The notes under the pieces are model-generated. The model saw only the letters and a list, made by a program, of their open reading frames with translations, made no database searches and was not told the DNA's origin. A stretch of DNA of 64,000 nt, taken from contig JBITNC010000001.1 in assembly GCA_050084985.1 (NCBI GenBank), positions 34,348,001 through 34,412,000 on the forward strand, written 5' to 3'. Source of the stretch: Nageia nagi (taxonomy: Eukaryota > Pinophyta). This document shows positions 1 through 10,903 of this stretch, one piece after another; the stretch's first letter is position 1, and every line of letters begins with the position of its first letter. Position numbers and translations under genes: made by a program.

Positions 1-265
1 GTAAATAGTCCAATTTTTCACAAAATGTCTAATCCTCTACAAATGACCCGAAATGGGTTATATATAGTTTTAGAGCAACTCTAAATGTTGCCCTAACCCC
101 AATTGCAACTTACGAGAAAATAAAATATGGTCCAATCAAAATACGCCACATGGCATCACAAAATATCTTCCAAGTTTGTGGGAGCAAATCCTCATCCATC
201 ACAAACTTGGGAATTATTAACAGATAAATTCAAGTTTCCAATCATAACTATGAAATAAAATATAG
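1..265 (-). mobile_element. LTR-like block, partial (shared with 20225-20495)
   Basis: Read on the minus strand, this block matches plus-strand 20225-20495 over most of its length. Both contain GGATTTGCTCCCACAAA, GCCATGTGGC, TTGGACCA and, after a TATA-like stretch, TTAGACATTT. The shared TATA-like sequence (minus-strand TATATATAACCC here, TATTTATACCCC there) and the two-place occurrence suggest the U3/R part of one LTR family. It lies just downstream of the decayed coding unit at 367-3436 in that unit's direction, so it may be its 3' LTR. The block runs off the window edge. Confidence 0.5.
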
Positions 266-366
266 CAAGCATTGTGACTAGGCATTTGGTGGGCCCAACG
301 CCTCTACACGCCCCTCAAAGTCATCATCTAGGAATTTAGTTGTGAGCTCCAATCCATGCAGTATCT

Positions 367-3300
367 CTAATAACCTAGGTTTGTTTCTTGGCCATGTAGC
401 GCTCCACCTTGTCTACTATCCTCAACATATCCTTCTCCATGCATGAGCTTTAAGCAAATGGTCCAAGTGACTGCCAATTTGGAATGTGTTGATATGTTCA
501 TCATAATCAAGCTGTGAAGGAAGTGCCTCACTTCTGCCACCACCAGGTCTTTGTCTCGGATGCCTGCATCATCATCAAGGAACTTTACCTGGAACTCCAT
601 TTGCTCAAGGCAAGTGTTTGCTTTGTCATTGAGCTTCTGCACATCCTTTTGCACCTCTTGGAATTGAGTGGCTATTTGATTGACCACACCCAAATAGAAC
701 CAATATTCTTCACAGAACTTCATGTCTTCTGGCCTGCGATTTTGTGTCATCTCAAATTGCATGATCATGTGCCACCTAGAATCCAAAACTCTGAGAAAAT
801 TGGTTCTCTCTACAATGATATCTTTGAGATTCTGCTCCTCGAGTGTTACCCTCTCCATGCTCCAATAAATCGCTGAACTACTGCCAAGACCTCATCTATG
901 TGCTTTTGTTTCACCGCAATCATACCCTCCTTAAGTGGCTTGATCTTTCGGAGTTCTTCGATGGGTACTTTAGCTGACTCCAATTCTTTTGTCAACTTTT
1001 TTTGTGCGGCTAACTCCTTCTTGAGGCCGTTAATCTCCTTATCTTTCATCATACCATCTTCGGTGATGGCTTTAGCATTGGAGATGATTGCATGTTTCCG
1101 ACCAGCCAAATTGATTGGACCTGTATTAATGATCTGGTTAATCTGCCTGAGGTCTTCTGGGCGTTGTGGGTTCTCCTTGTTGGCTATAATAGTCTTAATG
1201 TGTATAGCATTATCGGCTAAGTGGACATACGTCTGGGTTTTCTTGGATGGGTGGAGCTTTCTCCTACTTGGTCATCCTTTTCCCCTACTCCAAATTCTTT
1301 TTCGACGTCCATATTGAACACATCAAGGCACTTCTCCATGTTGACACCCCACTCATTCGTGGGTGATGGCTGATAAGTATCCACAACGGCCTCTTGATTG
1401 GCAACGGTGTTCCTCTTTATTCTCTTTGAGGGTCTCTCCTCTTCCTGTTCATCATGCCGATCATCTGAAGCTCCTGTGGGCTGGGACTACGGAGTCCTCT
1501 TCAATTGAGCCCTCCTTTGTACTATCTCTGAAATTGGTTCTCTGCTTCTCTCTATAGATGGCCTTGGCATTGTATGCCTACAAGTCTCCTCTAAACTCTC
1601 CACGAACACATCTTGTTGCTACGCATCGGGGATCTCCTCATCCTGGACCATATTCTGCTCCTGTTCATCGTCCGATACTCCAATCTCTCCTTCCTCTTGG
1701 TTTTCATCAGCCCTATAAGAGGGACTGAAGGCTACTGACCAAGATGGTGGTACAACAGGTGACATTGCAGCTAAGGTGGCTCTAGGTGGTCTAGGTGGTC
1801 GAGAAGGATCTTGATGTCTATTTCGCACACACCTTACACCTTATTTGTGGCTACCCGCTCTAGTTCCCTTGCATCATGCTCATCCATGGTGACCTGCACT
1901 TGCCGTATAACTCGTTCAATTGGGTTCTTGCCATGCATGGTTGCATACTGTCCAACAAGTGTCTTGTTTACTAGAGAAGATATGGGTGATTCCTTTGTTC
2001 CGCGAGAGTCTCTTGCTAATTGTGGTTTCCACACAGGGTTGCTTATCACTTGCATTCTTGTGTACCCTTTCCCTTATCCTCCCGATCTCTACCTCATTGT
2101 TGATATTCCGGAAAGGTTCCTCATCTGCAAGTGGCTTATGTTCATAGGGTTTCTTCCTTTCCTTCATGAAGAATGAGTGCAACTTGTGGTCCAAATCATA
2201 GTGGTTGGTGGAAGGCATCTTCTTGAAGTTGAATCTAGCCAACTCTTCTTTCATAGCATCCACATCCGTCCAAAACTTACACTAGTACTCTCCCACAACG
2301 ATCGGCAAATTTGATGTAGCAGATTTCTTTTGCCACACCTGTTCGTGTAAAAAGGCCAATTGCCTCATCATCTCCATTAGCATAACCCTATTATTCACGA
2401 ACCTTCACAATTGATAGGGATGTACGGTTGATCCATGTATAAGAATATAAGAGAAGTGTTAGTGATGGAGGAAGAAATTGCCATGCTTCTTCAAAGCATC
2501 TTGGGCGGAATTGGAGATCTGTGCAACTATGATCTCTCCCTTAAGTTCCTTATATATCTCATATTCCCATCCATCGTTTTTCATTGTAAAACTATCCCAC
2601 CTTCTCTCTAACTTCTACTTGGGATAGTAAATTCCTCTTTCTACCCAAGCCATCCCACCCTTCACTATAACCTTGTATCTACCGTGGAGCAACATGTATA
2701 CCAAGTATGAATTGAGGTAGAATTTAGGAGTTGTATCAATAGATGACAACTAATCTGCTATTGAGTCGCTCAACACCTTGCTCCATCGGATCCTTCTGCC
2801 TCTAGCAATCTCAAGAATGAACCCAAAGAACTCCTTCCTAAATTTTGAAGCGTCTTCCTTCCCGAAAACTCTGGATAATAGGAGAATCATTAACTCGATT
2901 GCCAGGTTGAAGTTAGAGCGAGGAGCATTGATGAGTGCATTTCCCTTCAACACGTGATGTTCTTCGAACATTCAACTCTTAATAGCAATGGATGCCCTAG
3001 GAGTCTCTTGGTAGCATGCAAGTGACCTAGCTTCACTATATTCATAGTCACCCTCAGAAGTCCATTGAAATGTTGCTTTAATAGCTTTGGGGTGAAATTC
3101 CATAACGATGTCTCGGAGGATTCTCTCTCCCTTCTGCCAATGGTGACCGACTTCCATGCACAACTTAGGGAATGGGGTTGTGAACGGGATGAAGGTGCAG
3201 GTGGAGAGCCCAGAGAAGAAGACAATGTCCCGCTTTAGGTCGATGGAAGGAAGCCCACGAATGCTCTCCCTCATTTGCATGGGGTCTATGTTTTGCCAAT

Positions 3301-3436
3301 CAATATCTCCGATGGTTGTAAAACCATTCCTCGAAAACCTGGCCCCTTGGGGAGTCAACAGCCGAATTGCCTTAGAGGGAGTCATGGTATTTTCAATTGC
3401 GATGTGGCTCACCAAGGATGCTACGTGGGTTTCCAA
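367..3436 (-). pseudogene. Decayed uncharacterised coding unit, probably element-borne
   Basis: I do not recognise this protein. On the minus strand a chain of open segments follows one after another with frame changes and stops. It begins METHVASLVSHIAIE at 3436 and includes stretches at 2971-2750, 2263-1916, 1828-1619, 1109-846 and 858-367. The N-terminal part is globular-looking (W, F and G rich). A middle part is basic (MKERKKPYEHKP near residue 34 of the 2263 segment). A Pro/acidic segment follows (EEGEIGVSDDEQEQ), and the last two segments are charged and likely coiled coil (KELAAQKKLTKELESAK). No RT, integrase, protease or zinc-knuckle motif is visible. A TATA-like site lies upstream at about 3609 and an LTR-like block downstream at 1-265, so a large non-autonomous retroelement carrying an unknown ORF is the likeliest setting. 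A decayed host gene is the alternative. Confidence 0.45.
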
Positions 3437-3604
3437 GTGAGAATAACCCTCACGTGATGGTAGCTAACCTCCCAAATGCTTGCACAAGCCTTAAGATGCA
3501 CTAATGAAGATGTTTGGATGCAAAAATCTTCAATTTCTTGCTATTTTGGTCCAACGGTAAAAGTGGAGCAAGTTTTGAATTTGGGAAAATGAGGTTCCAA
3601 AGCT

Positions 3605-3622
3605 TGTATTTATAGCCAATTT
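3605..3622 (-). promoter_or_regulatory. TATA-like site upstream of the unknown coding unit
   Basis: The minus strand reads GGCTATAAATACAAGC, a good TATA-box match about 170 bp upstream of the METHVASL start at 3436. It could be the promoter of an LTR or of the unknown coding unit. Only position and sequence support it. Confidence 0.3.
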
Positions 3623-3774
3623 GTCTCCCACCTTGCCCTAGTCGGATAGGGTTTCTATCAAACCTGATCATAGCCTTTTATCTGGCCGACCTCGAGATGT
3701 GTGCCGATTCAGAAACTCATGCCATGCCTCTTGTGTCTAGATGTTGGGGTCCAGAAGATCATCCAAGCTTGGCG

Positions 3775-4480
3775 CATAGGCAAAAAAGACAGAAAAGTGA
3801 CTTTTTAAACCATGTGCCAACCTTGGAAGGGGCTATGCTCCCAACGTTGGGTCTCCTGGTCATATGCTTGCTTGCTTTGATCTTCCAACTCACCCATTAA
3901 CCTGATTTCTCTCGATTTTTGTTCTTGCAGTTGGCTGAATTTATCAATTTTGATGCTTCATTTCAAACTGGGCAACCTATAGGCTTGACGCATGCTTTCA
4001 AAAGTCAAGATTGTTACTTTTTGAGGCTTGCCTGCCCCTCCAGCTTGGTCACATGGTTCAAAAAGACAAGATTAGTCAAGATTGTGACTTTTTGAGGCTT
4101 GCCTGCCCCTCCAGCTTGGTCGCATGTTTTTGTCTTTTTGAAACATTCGCCAGCCTCTTGTTGGCCTATTTTGCAAATTTTGATCTTCAAATGCTCATGC
4201 CTTAGCCAAATTTTCATGCTTCTCAAATCTTGGATGCTTCTTGGGCTTGGCCCATGCCTCAAAAAGTCAAGAATTTGTCTTTTGAGGTCATGCACTAGCC
4301 CCCCTGGATATGCTTGAATTGGTTTTGAGTTCCCCGGGTCCATGCCTTGTCAAATTTTCACTTTCTATCAGACTAAAAGCCCTTTCAAACTTGGCGCATG
4401 GTTCAAAAAGACAAGATTTTGTCTTTTCGAGGTATGCGCCAACCTCTTGGGTGACTTAGATTCTTTTTCCAGCATCCAAA
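3775..4480. repeat. Array of imperfect palindromic units (left array, part 1)
   Basis: At least five diverged copies of a self-complementary unit occur here, near 3780, 3990, 4053, 4251 and 4394. The core is TTCAAAAAGACAAGATTTTG followed by TCTTTTTGA, and the outer arms are GCGCATG and CATGCGC. The copy at 4394-4439 has arms, core and a few mismatches. Units are separated by 60-150 bp of unrelated-looking spacer containing words such as CCAACCTCTTGG. The same family recurs at 6440-6800 and 18804-19920. Confidence 0.75.
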
Positions 4481-4481
4481 C

Positions 4482-6438
4482 TGTTGGACTTCGAGTGACA
4501 CTGAGAGGGAGGGGTGAATCAGTGTATAAAAAAATTAATCAATTTAATGTTCTTAAATAAAGACAGATTAAAAGCCAGAGAAAATTGAGCAAGCACACCA
4601 AGTACATCACACCACCAGATATAACGAGGTTCACCAGATTGGCTACATCCCCGAAAATGACTGCTTGGACTCCAATCCAAATCCAGTCATTAAAGAAAGC
4701 TTACAGATTCACAGCACCAACTGTGAAGGGTAGCACCAACTACCACTTTTAAAAAAAATAGCAGCACCTACTGCTTGGAGCACCAACTCCAACTCTCAAG
4801 CACCCACTTGATACAACATTCAAAGAGGAGGAAAGAATACAGTTCTAGAAGACCCTCAATGGTCTAGCTTTAATGCTCATTGTTTGATCTCTGCACACAG
4901 CTCCAAAGTAACACAGTTAAACAATCACTATCCTCTCTGCATATTCGTTTGCTCACTTCACATTCTCCTGATACTCCCCTCTTCCACGCTCTTGCCTCGT
5001 CTGCCTCCCTTCTCTACTCACCCCTCTTTTCACTAAATCTACAATCCACTCTTCACGTCCTTTCCTGCAACCGTTACACATCAAGAAAACCCCTCACGAA
5101 ACTATTCCTGTCATCACACATTATCCAAAAACAAACTGAAAAGAAATCTTTATTTGTAACTGCTCCTGCACTAAGAGAGTTCACTATCTGAGACTGCAAC
5201 TGCTGTAACTGACGAATGCTCCTATTGCTCAAACAGAATTGTTCAGACAAGTATAGCTCTTTCTCCACTAATTTTGGAGATTTGACAGTATCTAATTATT
5301 TCTTATAATCCCGGACTCTTTTCTTCTTCATAATGGTAATTCTAGGTTTCTCTTTTTTTTGTCTAGCCTTAGTTCCGGAGTCTCTTTCTATAGCCTAGAG
5401 ATTGACTAGCTTACCGGATGTTTATTGTGTACACCATGATGTCATCATCTCCGGACTCCGGAAGAGAGTTCCAATGTATCTGCGTGGCCTTTCGGACTTT
5501 TCAACACCAACTGCTAACGTCATCTTCTCTGGACTCCGGAAGTAGAGTAAAATGCTTCCCACGATGTCCGTGCTGATGTCATTTCCGGAAAAAAGAAACA
5601 ATCACATATGCTCAACAGACTGTGATCTGACTTCTCGCTGTCCTTGTCGCTTCCGAGATATTCTATGTACTGGCTCCGGCTATTTGATCTCTCTTTGCTG
5701 TTCTCATCTCTACATTCTGGAATGTTTTACTCACTGGCTCTGGTTATTTGATCACTCCTTGCTGACCTCATCATCTCCGGGACCCAATTTCATTCAAAAA
5801 TGTGAACGTTGTTCTCCCCGTGACATCATCTTCATGCTTCCGGAATGCTTTACTCACTTTCTCCGGAACCCGATTTTTTTTTTTTACAACTGAGCTTTTA
5901 TCATTTCATTCCGGAACGCTTAATCTACTGACTCCGGCCTTTTAATCACCCCTTGCTGACCTCATCATCTCCGGAACCCGGTTTCATTCAAAAATGTGAA
6001 CATCGTTCTTCCCGTGACGTCATCTCTTCCCTCCGGAATGTTTTACTCACTGGTGCCGGCTATTTGATCGCTCCTTGCTGACCTCATTACTTCCGGGCTC
6101 CGATTTTGGGTTAAGGCCCGAAATCGCTGACGTCATCTCTTCCGGAACGCTTTATTTACTAACCCCGACTTTTCAATTCTCCTTGCTGACCTCATCACCT
6201 CCGGACTCCGGTTTTGGGTTAAGGCCCGAAATCGCTGACGTCATTTCTTCCGGAACGCTTTATTTACTAACCCCAGCTTTTCAATTCTCCTTGCTGACTT
6301 CATCACTTCCGGAACCCGGTCTTTACCAAAACCACGTCACTTCCGAAACCCGGTCTTTACCAAAACCACGTCACTTCCGGAACCCGGTCTTTACCAAAAC
6401 CACGTGTTGACAACAATGACAATCACACATTCTCAACA
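4482..6438. mobile_element. Solo LTR C (about 1.96 kb) with 5-bp target duplication
   Basis: The segment begins TGTTGGACTTCGAG and ends TCTCAACA, so it has TG...CA termini that are also short inverted repeats. The five bases before it (4477-4481) and after it (6439-6443) are both CAAAC, a perfect 5-bp target site duplication. No coding domain, PBS or second LTR is visible inside, so a solo LTR is the simplest reading. The start resembles long plant copia LTRs (GACACTGAGAGGGAGGGGTG, then AACGAGGTTCACCAGATTGG at about 4622). It splits the palindrome array and therefore inserted after that array formed. Confidence 0.8.
5440..6415. repeat. CCGGAA-rich imperfect tandem repeats inside solo LTR C
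   Basis: Motifs such as CTCCGGAACCCGG, TTGCTGACCTCATCA and GTGACGTCATC recur many times, with units of about 90-130 bp. At the end the unit shortens to about 30 bp (CACTTCCGGAACCCGGTC, then TTTACCAAAACCACGT) in three near-identical copies at about 6304-6403. The repeats are GC-richer than the surrounding DNA and dense in CG dinucleotides. Confidence 0.7.
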
Positions 6439-6439
6439 C

Positions 6440-6800
6440 AAACTTCCTTGTCTTTTTGAACCATGTGCCAGCCTCTTGGGTGAATTAGATTCTTTTTCCA
6501 GCATCCAAACTTCCTCAACTTGTCCTTTTGGTCAAATCACATGGTTCAAAAAGACAAGATTTTGTCTTTTTGAGGCATGCACCAACCTCCTGGTGTCTTT
6601 GCCTTAGGATTATTGCCCCTTCTTCTGGTTCAGAATACTTCCTATCTCTGGCGCATGCTCAAGAAAGTCAAAATTTCGTCTCTTGGAGGCATGCGCTGGG
6701 CTTGCAAGTGCTCAGACTTCATCTTCGAACCTTCCCTCTCACCTGAGTTGCATGGTTCAAAAGGATAAGATTCTATCTTTTTGAAGCATGCACCAGCCCT
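6440..6800. repeat. Palindromic units (left array, part 2)
   Basis: This continues the left array after solo LTR C. Units occur near 6445, 6538-6581, 6650 and 6750. The 6538 unit reads CACATGG, then TTCAAAAAGACAAGATTTTG, TCTTTTTGA and CATGCACC. Spacer sequence before and after the solo LTR is also repeated (TTCTTTTTCCAGCATCCAAA at 4461-4480 and 6491-6510), so the array itself is tandemly organised. Confidence 0.7.
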
Positions 6801-6949
6801 TGGGAATGCCTAGTTTGACTTGATTAGCTTCCGGCTTGTCTTGGACTTCCTAATTTACCTAGATTCAACTTTTACTCTTCCCGAACTTAGCCATTCTAAA
6901 GAATTTGCAATTTCTATTTTATCATGGCTAACTCTAACGAAGGGAGAGG

Positions 6950-7600
6950 CTATGAACTTTGAGTAGTCCATGAATTAGGGTCTCGATGATGCAACATGGG
7001 GAGTAAAGACAACAACAAAACGAAGTATATACAAAGGTGTGCTTGAGGGTCACCAAAATCACAGGATTTTGGGGCATGTTGTATTCTAGTCACAACACTT
7101 TGTTGAGTGGATGTCCATATGCTTTCCCTTGTTGTTGCTTTTGAAGCAACCATTTCTTCATCCATAGTAAGGAACCTCCATGGTTCCTCTTTGCACAATG
7201 TTACCTCTATGAGACAACTCCCATTCTTCACTTTTGTCACTCCATGTGAGTGATCTCCATGCTCCACAATTGATGTCTCCATAGTCATTACAACTTGAAG
7301 ATCATCAAGCTCTTCAATTTCTTTTTCATTTTCTATCTCACCAATGAGATAGTCTTCTTCACATAAAACAGTCTTCACTCTTGATGAGTGATCTTCTTCA
7401 CACAATTCAAACATAAAACTGATAGCTTTCTTCTCAGCTTCATTTATGACCTCTCTTGGATCAATATCCCATATTGCCTCTTCAAGAAAATCATCATTCA
7501 CTCCAAATGAATGAATTTCATAATATCCATCCACCTAATGTGAATGGTCTTCAAGCAATGAACACTCCGTTGTAAGTGTTTCTCCTTCATCATTCAAATC
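6950..7600 (-). pseudogene. Acidic ORF of a non-autonomous copia-like element, decayed
   Basis: The minus strand is open from 7534 to 6950 (194 codons). The frame continues upstream past one stop as another acidic stretch ending LLEDHSH. The protein is rich in Glu and Asp (DDFLEEAIWDIDPREVINEA, CEEDYLIGEIENEKEIEEL) and has no recognisable catalytic domain. Its position just downstream of a primer-binding-site-like sequence (7865-7884) and an LTR-like segment (7887-8259) suggests it is the coding part of a defective LTR element. It resembles in composition the acidic region after gag in the element at 23405-27944. Family membership is inference. Confidence 0.4.
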
Positions 7601-7864
7601 TGCCCTCTTTGGACTACACTCTTCCATTCCAATCTTTTGGTTCTTCATACTCATCAATAATGTTATCCCAAAGTCCTCTTGCCATCAAAAAAGTCTTCAT
7701 TTTGATGCTCCAGAAATAATAATCCTCTCCGTTAAATTCTAGAACAATCAAATCTCATCCATGTTGCTGACCATCATACCAACAACAAAAAATACTCTTT
7801 TATAAAGATTTGATAAATCTCTACAAGAAGTTCCCAACTGGCTCTGAAACAAATCTCACACTCT

Positions 7865-7884
7865 CCAAATTATCTCTAATACCA
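7865..7884 (-). other. Primer binding site (tRNA-iMet type)
   Basis: The minus strand reads TGGTATTAGAGATAATTTGG, close to the TGGTATCAGAGC primer binding site for initiator Met tRNA used by many plant LTR elements. It lies two bases from the inner end of the LTR-like segment that starts at 7887. Confidence 0.55.
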
Positions 7885-7886
7885 CA

Positions 7887-8259
7887 TGTAAAATCTCAAT
7901 AGATTGACTACATAAACATTGAATCTAGTTCAGCTCAAACATTGGCAATAACCCTGGTAAGATTAATCCATTGTCTCAATGTACACAGCAAAAGCATAAA
8001 CACATTATCTCAAACATAAGAGCTGAGCAATATCCCCAAGATCAAGTCTGGGTTCAATCAAACAACCATGAAGCATTGAAGCAACTTTGGAGAAATAATC
8101 AATAACAATCCATTAACAAAATAAATATCTAAGTACTACAAATAAACAATGTATGTATCCTAATAGAATAACATACTACACACTTATGCTTACATGGAGC
8201 TCTTGATTCTACAACTCCCTAATGGAGTTTTACACTTGATACTACCATCCCACATTACA
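7887..8259 (-). mobile_element. Candidate 5' LTR of the minus-strand copia-like fragment
   Basis: On the minus strand this 373-bp segment begins TGTAATGTGGGATGG and ends TTGAGATTTTACA, giving TG...CA ends with matching TGTAA/TTACA inverted tips, immediately followed by the primer binding site. No partner LTR was seen left of 6950, so the element looks truncated at its 3' end. The outer boundary is chosen from the termini only. Confidence 0.45.
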
Positions 8260-10417
8260 AGATTTATATAGGCTGATGAAAGCACTACAAAATAATATGA
8301 AATACTTGTGAATAACACAACAAACCAAACAAGAAATGCAATTGTAACAACCTAAGAAAATGACAAAAAACTTAAAAATAGTCGCACTCTGCCTGTGTAA
8401 CAGAGCAGATCGGTATGCATCAGACTGACTGGTACTGATAGTATGTCGATTGACTGACCAGTAGCCGATCTGCATAACTGATCAGTAGGCCGATTGGTCA
8501 ATTTGAAGGATTGGACCTGTGCTGTCGACTACAAAACAGAATGTTGTCTTTGACAAATTTCTCAAGTTCCAACTTCCAAGGCTCAATTTTCCAATATATT
8601 GAACAGTTGTACTACAGTACAATGCATTCAGACGTGGATTGGAGTTGAGGAATGGTCTTATTAAAGCACATTCCAATGGGACACACGAAGCAGTTGACCA
8701 GTGTCTTAAGGCCCAATAAGATGCTCCACAAATCTATGATTTGATACCAATCTGCCCCAGCTGGATGCACTCGGATTACAAACCATGCATGGGATGAGAA
8801 GTCATCATCTATCCGATACCAAATAATCACTTGTGTGGGTCAAGTGGCAACTGCGAAGAACCTTTGTGGCCTTGGTGAGTGCACCAGTGGAGAATAAGCA
8901 TGTTGACAGATAGGTGTGGTCCAGAGCTGGGAACACCTTGATCTGTTCAGGCAGGAGTAATTACTAACCACCGGTGCCAAACAGGGCTCATACATTAGGC
9001 AAAACAATTTCCATGATACTAAGCATGAAAAGAAAATATAAACTTCCCCATCATCAAAGAAACAAACGCAAATTGATTGTGGTAACAAAATATATGCTTA
9101 TTATCTCATCAACTAGCAGCCTTATTGAATAATTTACAGTAGCATTTTTGGGTGTCCAAATCAAGCTCCTTTTCCAAGCAAGCATACAGAGATTTCTGAG
9201 ATCATGTTACAGTGTCTTGCTTGATCCATTCAATATTTCTACTCTAGAAGCCATCGGTTCATTTTTGCCATATATTGCATGATTTTGAGGTGTATACACA
9301 AATAAACTCCTGTTTGTTGAGTTCAGCTGAAGGTTCAGTCTCAACTCAAGTTTTTGGAGGAATGACACTATCAAGTCTCCTTGCCAGTTACACCCACGCA
9401 GCTCAAAGTTTTAGGCATCAAGTCGAAGACACTGGTTGTTTTCCTCAAAGCGAGGAAAATTTCATAGTGGCTCAAAGGGATGGACTGCGAGCCAATCATA
9501 GAGTATCCCTTACAGCTCCGTCTTCTCATGCTTCTGGCCTTAGTCCCTTGTGGATATCATCTAGACTTACTGTTACGTAATTTCTTTTTTGTTGGTGCTA
9601 GTACTTCGTAAATAGATTTTTGAAAAATATTATAATGGTTTTTATCGACCTATAAGACTAAAAAAATTAGTAAACATCCAATGCTTAAAATACTGGGAAC
9701 ATGCCAATTGTTACAGGGTTGAGGCCTATGCCACAAGAAAAATAAATGCCAGTAAACCTTCAATACATTGATTCACCTTTGAAACAATCAAGAGATTTTC
9801 ATTAAATTATTAAACAAAGAATAACTATAATCAGCCATATATCATATCTGGTTGACCAAGACTCAACAATCATCCATCTATATACTGCAGTTAGGTTTCC
9901 TCCATTCGAAATCTTAAGGGAGGATATTAAAGAATAAATTAACTTGATTCCAGTATATAGATAAATTGGGTTGTCCCCTTTTCCTGACTTTTTATGCGAG
10001 AAAAATAATAAATATCAAAATGAAAATGATAATAACAAAGAATATCTTGATAATAAGCCCCCTGTTTGAAGATACCCGTCTTAGGTGCTTTAAGAGTGCC
10101 CCTTGTGCTCCTTCCACATTACCCAATGTATCATCCATGTTATCATCTATCCTGCGCATTTATCATAAGGAGGATGTAGTGCGCTTCAGGACAAAACCAA
10201 AAAGAAGCACCGGTAGAATGGGGCAAGTATGCTTTTGGTCATGTTAATTATATCTGATTTTCAAAGTATGCTGTGTATGAATATGTAGTAACTACATATC
10301 AAATTAAACATATATGCACCAAAACACACAAATTCTAATTGGTCCAGAGAATGTCAATGGAGTTTCAAAACAAACATCATATACATGCATATGGTGAGTA
10401 TAATAGATGTAGTATAC
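8260..10417. other. Intron 4 sequence with no recognised gene
   Basis: I found no conserved coding exon here. Several short open stretches exist on both strands (for example about 100 codons from 9275 on the plus strand), but none resembles a known family. Near 8400-8500 the word pair CAGTAGCCGAT and CAGTAGGCCGAT recurs. I looked for the last SYP3 exon, which should encode an NRW motif and a hydrophobic tail, and did not find it. Confidence 0.5.
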
Positions 10418-10615
10418 CTGATAGCCAACTCTCCTTGTTGAGCGACCATTGTAGCCAACTGTGTAAAAATATTGCCAAGTTCGGAAATTGTTGATTCAAC
10501 ATTCTGAAGAGCAGTTGCCCTAGAATGCATTTGGCTTTCTTGTGGTAAAATTTGTTGTTGCTGCATCTGCCTCTCCACCTGAAGAGATGAATGACCATCC
10601 GCACCAATTCGACGC
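10418..10615 (-). CDS. SYP3: SYP31/SYP32-like Golgi Qa-SNARE, exon 4 (first half of SNARE motif)
   Basis: This exon encodes residues 223-287 of the predicted syntaxin plus parts of two split codons. It holds a Gln-rich linker (VERQMQQQQILPQE) and the first half of the Qa-SNARE helix: SRATALQNVESTISELGNIF, then TQLATMVAQQGELAI. The glutamine at about residue 282 (AQQGE) is the zero-layer Q that defines Q-SNAREs. The acceptor is TGTAATGTAG at 10616 and the donor is AG/GTATAC at 10418. The split Arg codon joins exon 3 in frame to give a run of Arg (LSRRRIG), as in Arabidopsis SYP31. The partner half of the helix and the membrane anchor are missing and must be encoded further left. Confidence 0.93.
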
Positions 10616-10782
10616 CTACATTACACAACATAACCTGTGTTAGTGTCCCATGCAAAATAAGACATTGAACACAAAAATGCAACCAACTTAACAACTGAAT
10701 TTTTTCTCAGAAATATCAAGAATTACAAACCAGAGTATGATTCTATATTAGTGTCCTCAACATTGAAACCATAAAAGGTGCT

Positions 10783-10898
10783 TGCTATTCATTGCAAACT
10801 TCTGTTATTCAAATATTTTGGATTTGGTAATTGGAACCTCTTCATTGCTATTCATTGCCAACTTTTGTTATTCAAATATTTTGGATTTGGAAATTGGA
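10783..10898. repeat. 63-bp tandem duplication
   Basis: TGCTATTCATTGCAAACTTC begins at 10783 and a near copy begins at 10846 (TGCTATTCATTGCCAACTTT). Both continue through GTTATTCAAATATTTTGGAT and TTGGTAATTGGA/TTGGAAATTGGA. Only a few substitutions separate them, so the duplication is fairly recent. Confidence 0.85.
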
Positions 10899-10903
10899 TA
10901 TAA

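Noticed and set aside
8340-8400. Minus-strand TIFKFFVIFLGC as a possible membrane anchor of the SNARE
   Set aside because: It lacks the SSNRW lead-in and runs on into non-matching sequence; hydrophobic AT-rich frames are common by chance.
8760-8830. Minus-strand YRIDDDFSSHAW, which looks like the expected start (RIDDN) of the last SYP3 exon
   Set aside because: After RIDDD the match stops: no MD-x-L, no NRW and no hydrophobic tail follow, and no acceptor AG sits at the needed place.
9275-9580. 101-codon plus-strand open frame as a gene
   Set aside because: No recognisable motif, antisense to the host gene inside an intron, and of a length expected by chance in this size of window.
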